Positions 62,611-64,000 of a stretch of 64,000 nt of DNA are shown piece by piece. The notes beneath the pieces are model-generated. The model made no database searches. It worked only from the letters and a program-made list of their open reading frames with translations, and was not told the origin of the DNA. How positions within the stretch are numbered: the first letter of the stretch is position 1; each line of letters starts with the position of its first letter. A program made the position numbers and the translations under genes. The stretch is from Tabrizicola sp. (GTDB taxonomy: Bacteria > Pseudomonadota > Alphaproteobacteria > Rhodobacterales > Rhodobacteraceae), in NCBI GenBank assembly GCA_025458105.1, contig JALOTD010000027.1, forward strand, positions 1 through 64,000, written 5' to 3'.

Positions 62611-63507
62611 ATGGCCGATACGCCCCCCTTTTCTGCGCGCCATTGGCTGCAGGACCGCGCGCTGCGGGCGCTGATCTGGCTTTTGCTGCGCCTGCCGTAC
62701 CGCTGGCGCATCCCATTGTGCGGCTGGATTTTGTCTCGGGTGATCGCGCCACTGGCTGGCTATCGCCGCCGCATCCGTGACAATCTGGCGCTGGTTCTGC
62801 CCGACCTGCCGAAGGACGAGGTCGAGCGCATCGCCCGTGCCGTCCCCGACAATGTCGGTCGCACTGTAATCGAGATCTATTCCGGGCCCGAGTTCATTGC
62901 CCATGCCGTCCGCCATCCCCTTACCGGGGGCGGCGTGGAGGCCCTGGAAGAGGCGCACCGAACAGGGCGTCCGGTCATTCTGGTCACCGGGCATTTCGGC
63001 AATTACGACGCCAGCCGCGCCGCGCTGATCGCCCGGGGCTACCGGGTCGGCGCGCTCTACATGCCGATGGCCAACCCCTATTTCAATGCGCATTACGTCA
63101 AGGCGATTTCCGGCATCGGCACGCCGCTTTTTCCCCGGGGCCGCGCTGGCCTGGCCGACATGGTGCGTCATTTGCGGTCGGGCGGAATGCTGGGGATGCT
63201 GGTCGACCAGCACATGCGGCACGGCGAAACCCTGACCTTTTTCGACCGCCCGGCGCTGACCGCCGTCTCCGCCGCCGATCTGGCCCTGAAATACGACGCG
63301 CTTTTGGTGCCGACCTATGCGGTGCGCAAGGCGGACGGTCTGTCCTTCGACATCATCGTCGAGCCGCCAATCCCGCATGGCACGCCAGAGGCCATGACCC
63401 AGGCCCTCAATGACAGCCTGGAGGATTTGGTCCGTCAGCACCTGGACCAGTGGTTCTGGATCCATCGCCGCTGGAAGGGGGCGGGACCGGTCACACCGGG
63501 TCGCTGA
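62611..63507 (+). CDS. LpxL/HtrB-like lipid A acyltransferase
   Basis: This 298-aa inner-membrane acyltransferase has one N-terminal hydrophobic helix (about 15-50), then the catalytic HFGNYD motif (H-x4-D, about residue 129) in VILVTGHFGNYDAS, GALYMPMANPYFNAHY, GIGTPLFPRGRAGLADMVRH, LVDQHMRHGETLTFFDRPAL and the WFWIHRRWK ending of the family. It should add a secondary acyl chain to lipid A. The ATG at 62611 is used; an in-frame TTG at 62590 overlaps the EamA stop. Confidence 0.9.
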   Translation: MADTPPFSARHWLQDRALRALIWLLLRLPYRWRIPLCGWILSRVIAPLAGYRRRIRDNLALVLPDLPKDEVERIARAVPDNVGRTVIEIYSGPEFIAHAVRHPLTGGGVEALEEAHRTGRPVILVTGHFGNYDASRAALIARGYRVGALYMPMANPYFNAHYVKAISGIGTPLFPRGRAGLADMVRHLRSGGMLGMLVDQHMRHGETLTFFDRPALTAVSAADLALKYDALLVPTYAVRKADGLSFDIIVEPPIPHGTPEAMTQALNDSLEDLVRQHLDQWFWIHRRWKGAGPVTPGR

Positions 63508-63519
63508 CCGCCACAGCCC

Positions 63520-63999
63520 TCAGTCGACCCGCGCTGCCGCCAGAATCGCCGCCGGGCCATGCGTCTGGACGATGACGGCACCGGGCTGATCTCCGGCAAA
63601 GGGTGCCTCCAGTTCCAATGGCTCTTGCCCGGCCCAGTCGCCCAGGCCTTCCCAGGACGTGACGATGTTGTGGTAGGTGATCGTCTTCCCGGCATTCTCG
63701 CCGCGTTCGATTGTTACCGTCTCTTCCGGCTTATAGCGTACCAGCTGCACCCGGACGGGGGCGTCAAGCGGCGGGTCGGCCTCGGCACGGATGACCAGCC
63801 GATCTCCCTCGCGCGTAACGCTCAGCCGGACGCTTTGTCCCGCCTCAAGATGGCGGCGCAAACGCTCTGCGGTTTCGTCTGGCGCGTATCCCTCGATCCG
63901 ATCCTGCCCGCCGATGATCAGCTGCGGCGTGTAGATCGTCCGCGAACCCACCGCCTTGGCATAGGCGCGCTGACGGTCGGTGAACTGCGGCAGGGCGAA
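63520..63999 (-). CDS. DUF1223 secreted protein (5' end outside the window)
   Basis: The frame is open to the window edge, so the N-terminus is missing. The visible 159 residues include FTDRQRAYAKAVGSRTIYTP and QLIIGGQDRIEGYAPDETA, the C-terminal half of the DUF1223 thioredoxin-like domain, then a beta-rich tail (VRLSVTREGDRLVIRAEADP, VQLVRYKPEETVTIERGENA). DUF1223 proteins normally have a signal peptide and a redox-type CxxC nearer the N-terminus, which cannot be checked here. It is convergent with the LpxL-like gene. Confidence 0.85.
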   Translation of the reverse strand, partial: FALPQFTDRQRAYAKAVGSRTIYTPQLIIGGQDRIEGYAPDETAERLRRHLEAGQSVRLSVTREGDRLVIRAEADPPLDAPVRVQLVRYKPEETVTIERGENAGKTITYHNIVTSWEGLGDWAGQEPLELEAPFAGDQPGAVIVQTHGPAAILAAARVD

Positions 64000-64000
64000 C

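Overview
This is a GC-rich window (about two thirds G+C by eye) from an alphaproteobacterium, most likely Rhodobacterales (Paracoccaceae, Rhodobacter-like). The pointers are a Rhodobacter-type polyol operon (smoEFGK-smoS-mtlK), the aerobic cobaltochelatase genes cobS and cobT, a DMSP lyase of the DddP family, a glnB-glnA pair, and many small families typical of this order. It looks like ordinary chromosome. I see no phage, plasmid, IS element, CRISPR array or rRNA.

Layout. 1-7.5 kb: the end of valS, a DUF1992 protein, a HisC-type aminotransferase, a DUF4177 protein, gatB, a TPR-like protein, and two tandem paralogous SLT-type lipoproteins. 7.5-14 kb: pepN, a photolyase/cryptochrome with a 54-aa DUF2256 zinc-ribbon protein downstream, a cluster of three stacked palindromes, and an ArsR-SRPBCC-SRPBCC operon. 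14-22 kb: malate synthase G broken by a frameshifting deletion, a DUF1963 protein, a bolA-like gene, a J-domain protein, a saccharopine-dehydrogenase-like/DUF4166 protein, a DCC thiol protein and an exported MsrB. 22-31.5 kb: cobS and cobT separated by four small genes, then an aminopeptidase P, a DUF427 protein, sufE, a lipoprotein and rnd. 31.6-38 kb: a DUF454 protein, purMN, one tRNA (anticodon CAT), an FAD oxidoreductase, and a Tat-exported vanadium haloperoxidase-like protein coupled to a CRTAC1-like FG-GAP protein. 38-47.8 kb: an orphan Ser/Thr kinase, then a HAD phosphatase and SorC regulator followed by the polyol uptake and oxidation operon. 47.8-57.5 kb: bifunctional nnr carrying an in-frame palindromic GC element, glnB, a glnA with two internal deletions, a hypothetical, an esterase, a DUF3445 haem protein, dddP, an EEP-family membrane protein, and a TetR gene facing a small membrane protein across two palindromic operators. 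57.5-64 kb: purB, two small Cys-motif secreted proteins, a FliG-like orphan, an outer-membrane barrel, an EamA transporter, an LpxL-like acyltransferase and the start-truncated DUF1223 gene.

How genes work together. Polyols enter through SmoEFGK and are oxidised by SmoS and MtlK, under the SorC-family regulator. PII and glutamine synthetase form the nitrogen module, with purMN and purB for purines. CobS and CobT supply the AAA+/VWA chaperone pair of aerobic cobalt chelation. DddP implies DMSP cleavage to DMS. The oddest points are the internal deletions in glnA and glcB, which may be assembly errors, and the palindromic elements, one of which lies inside a protein-coding gene.
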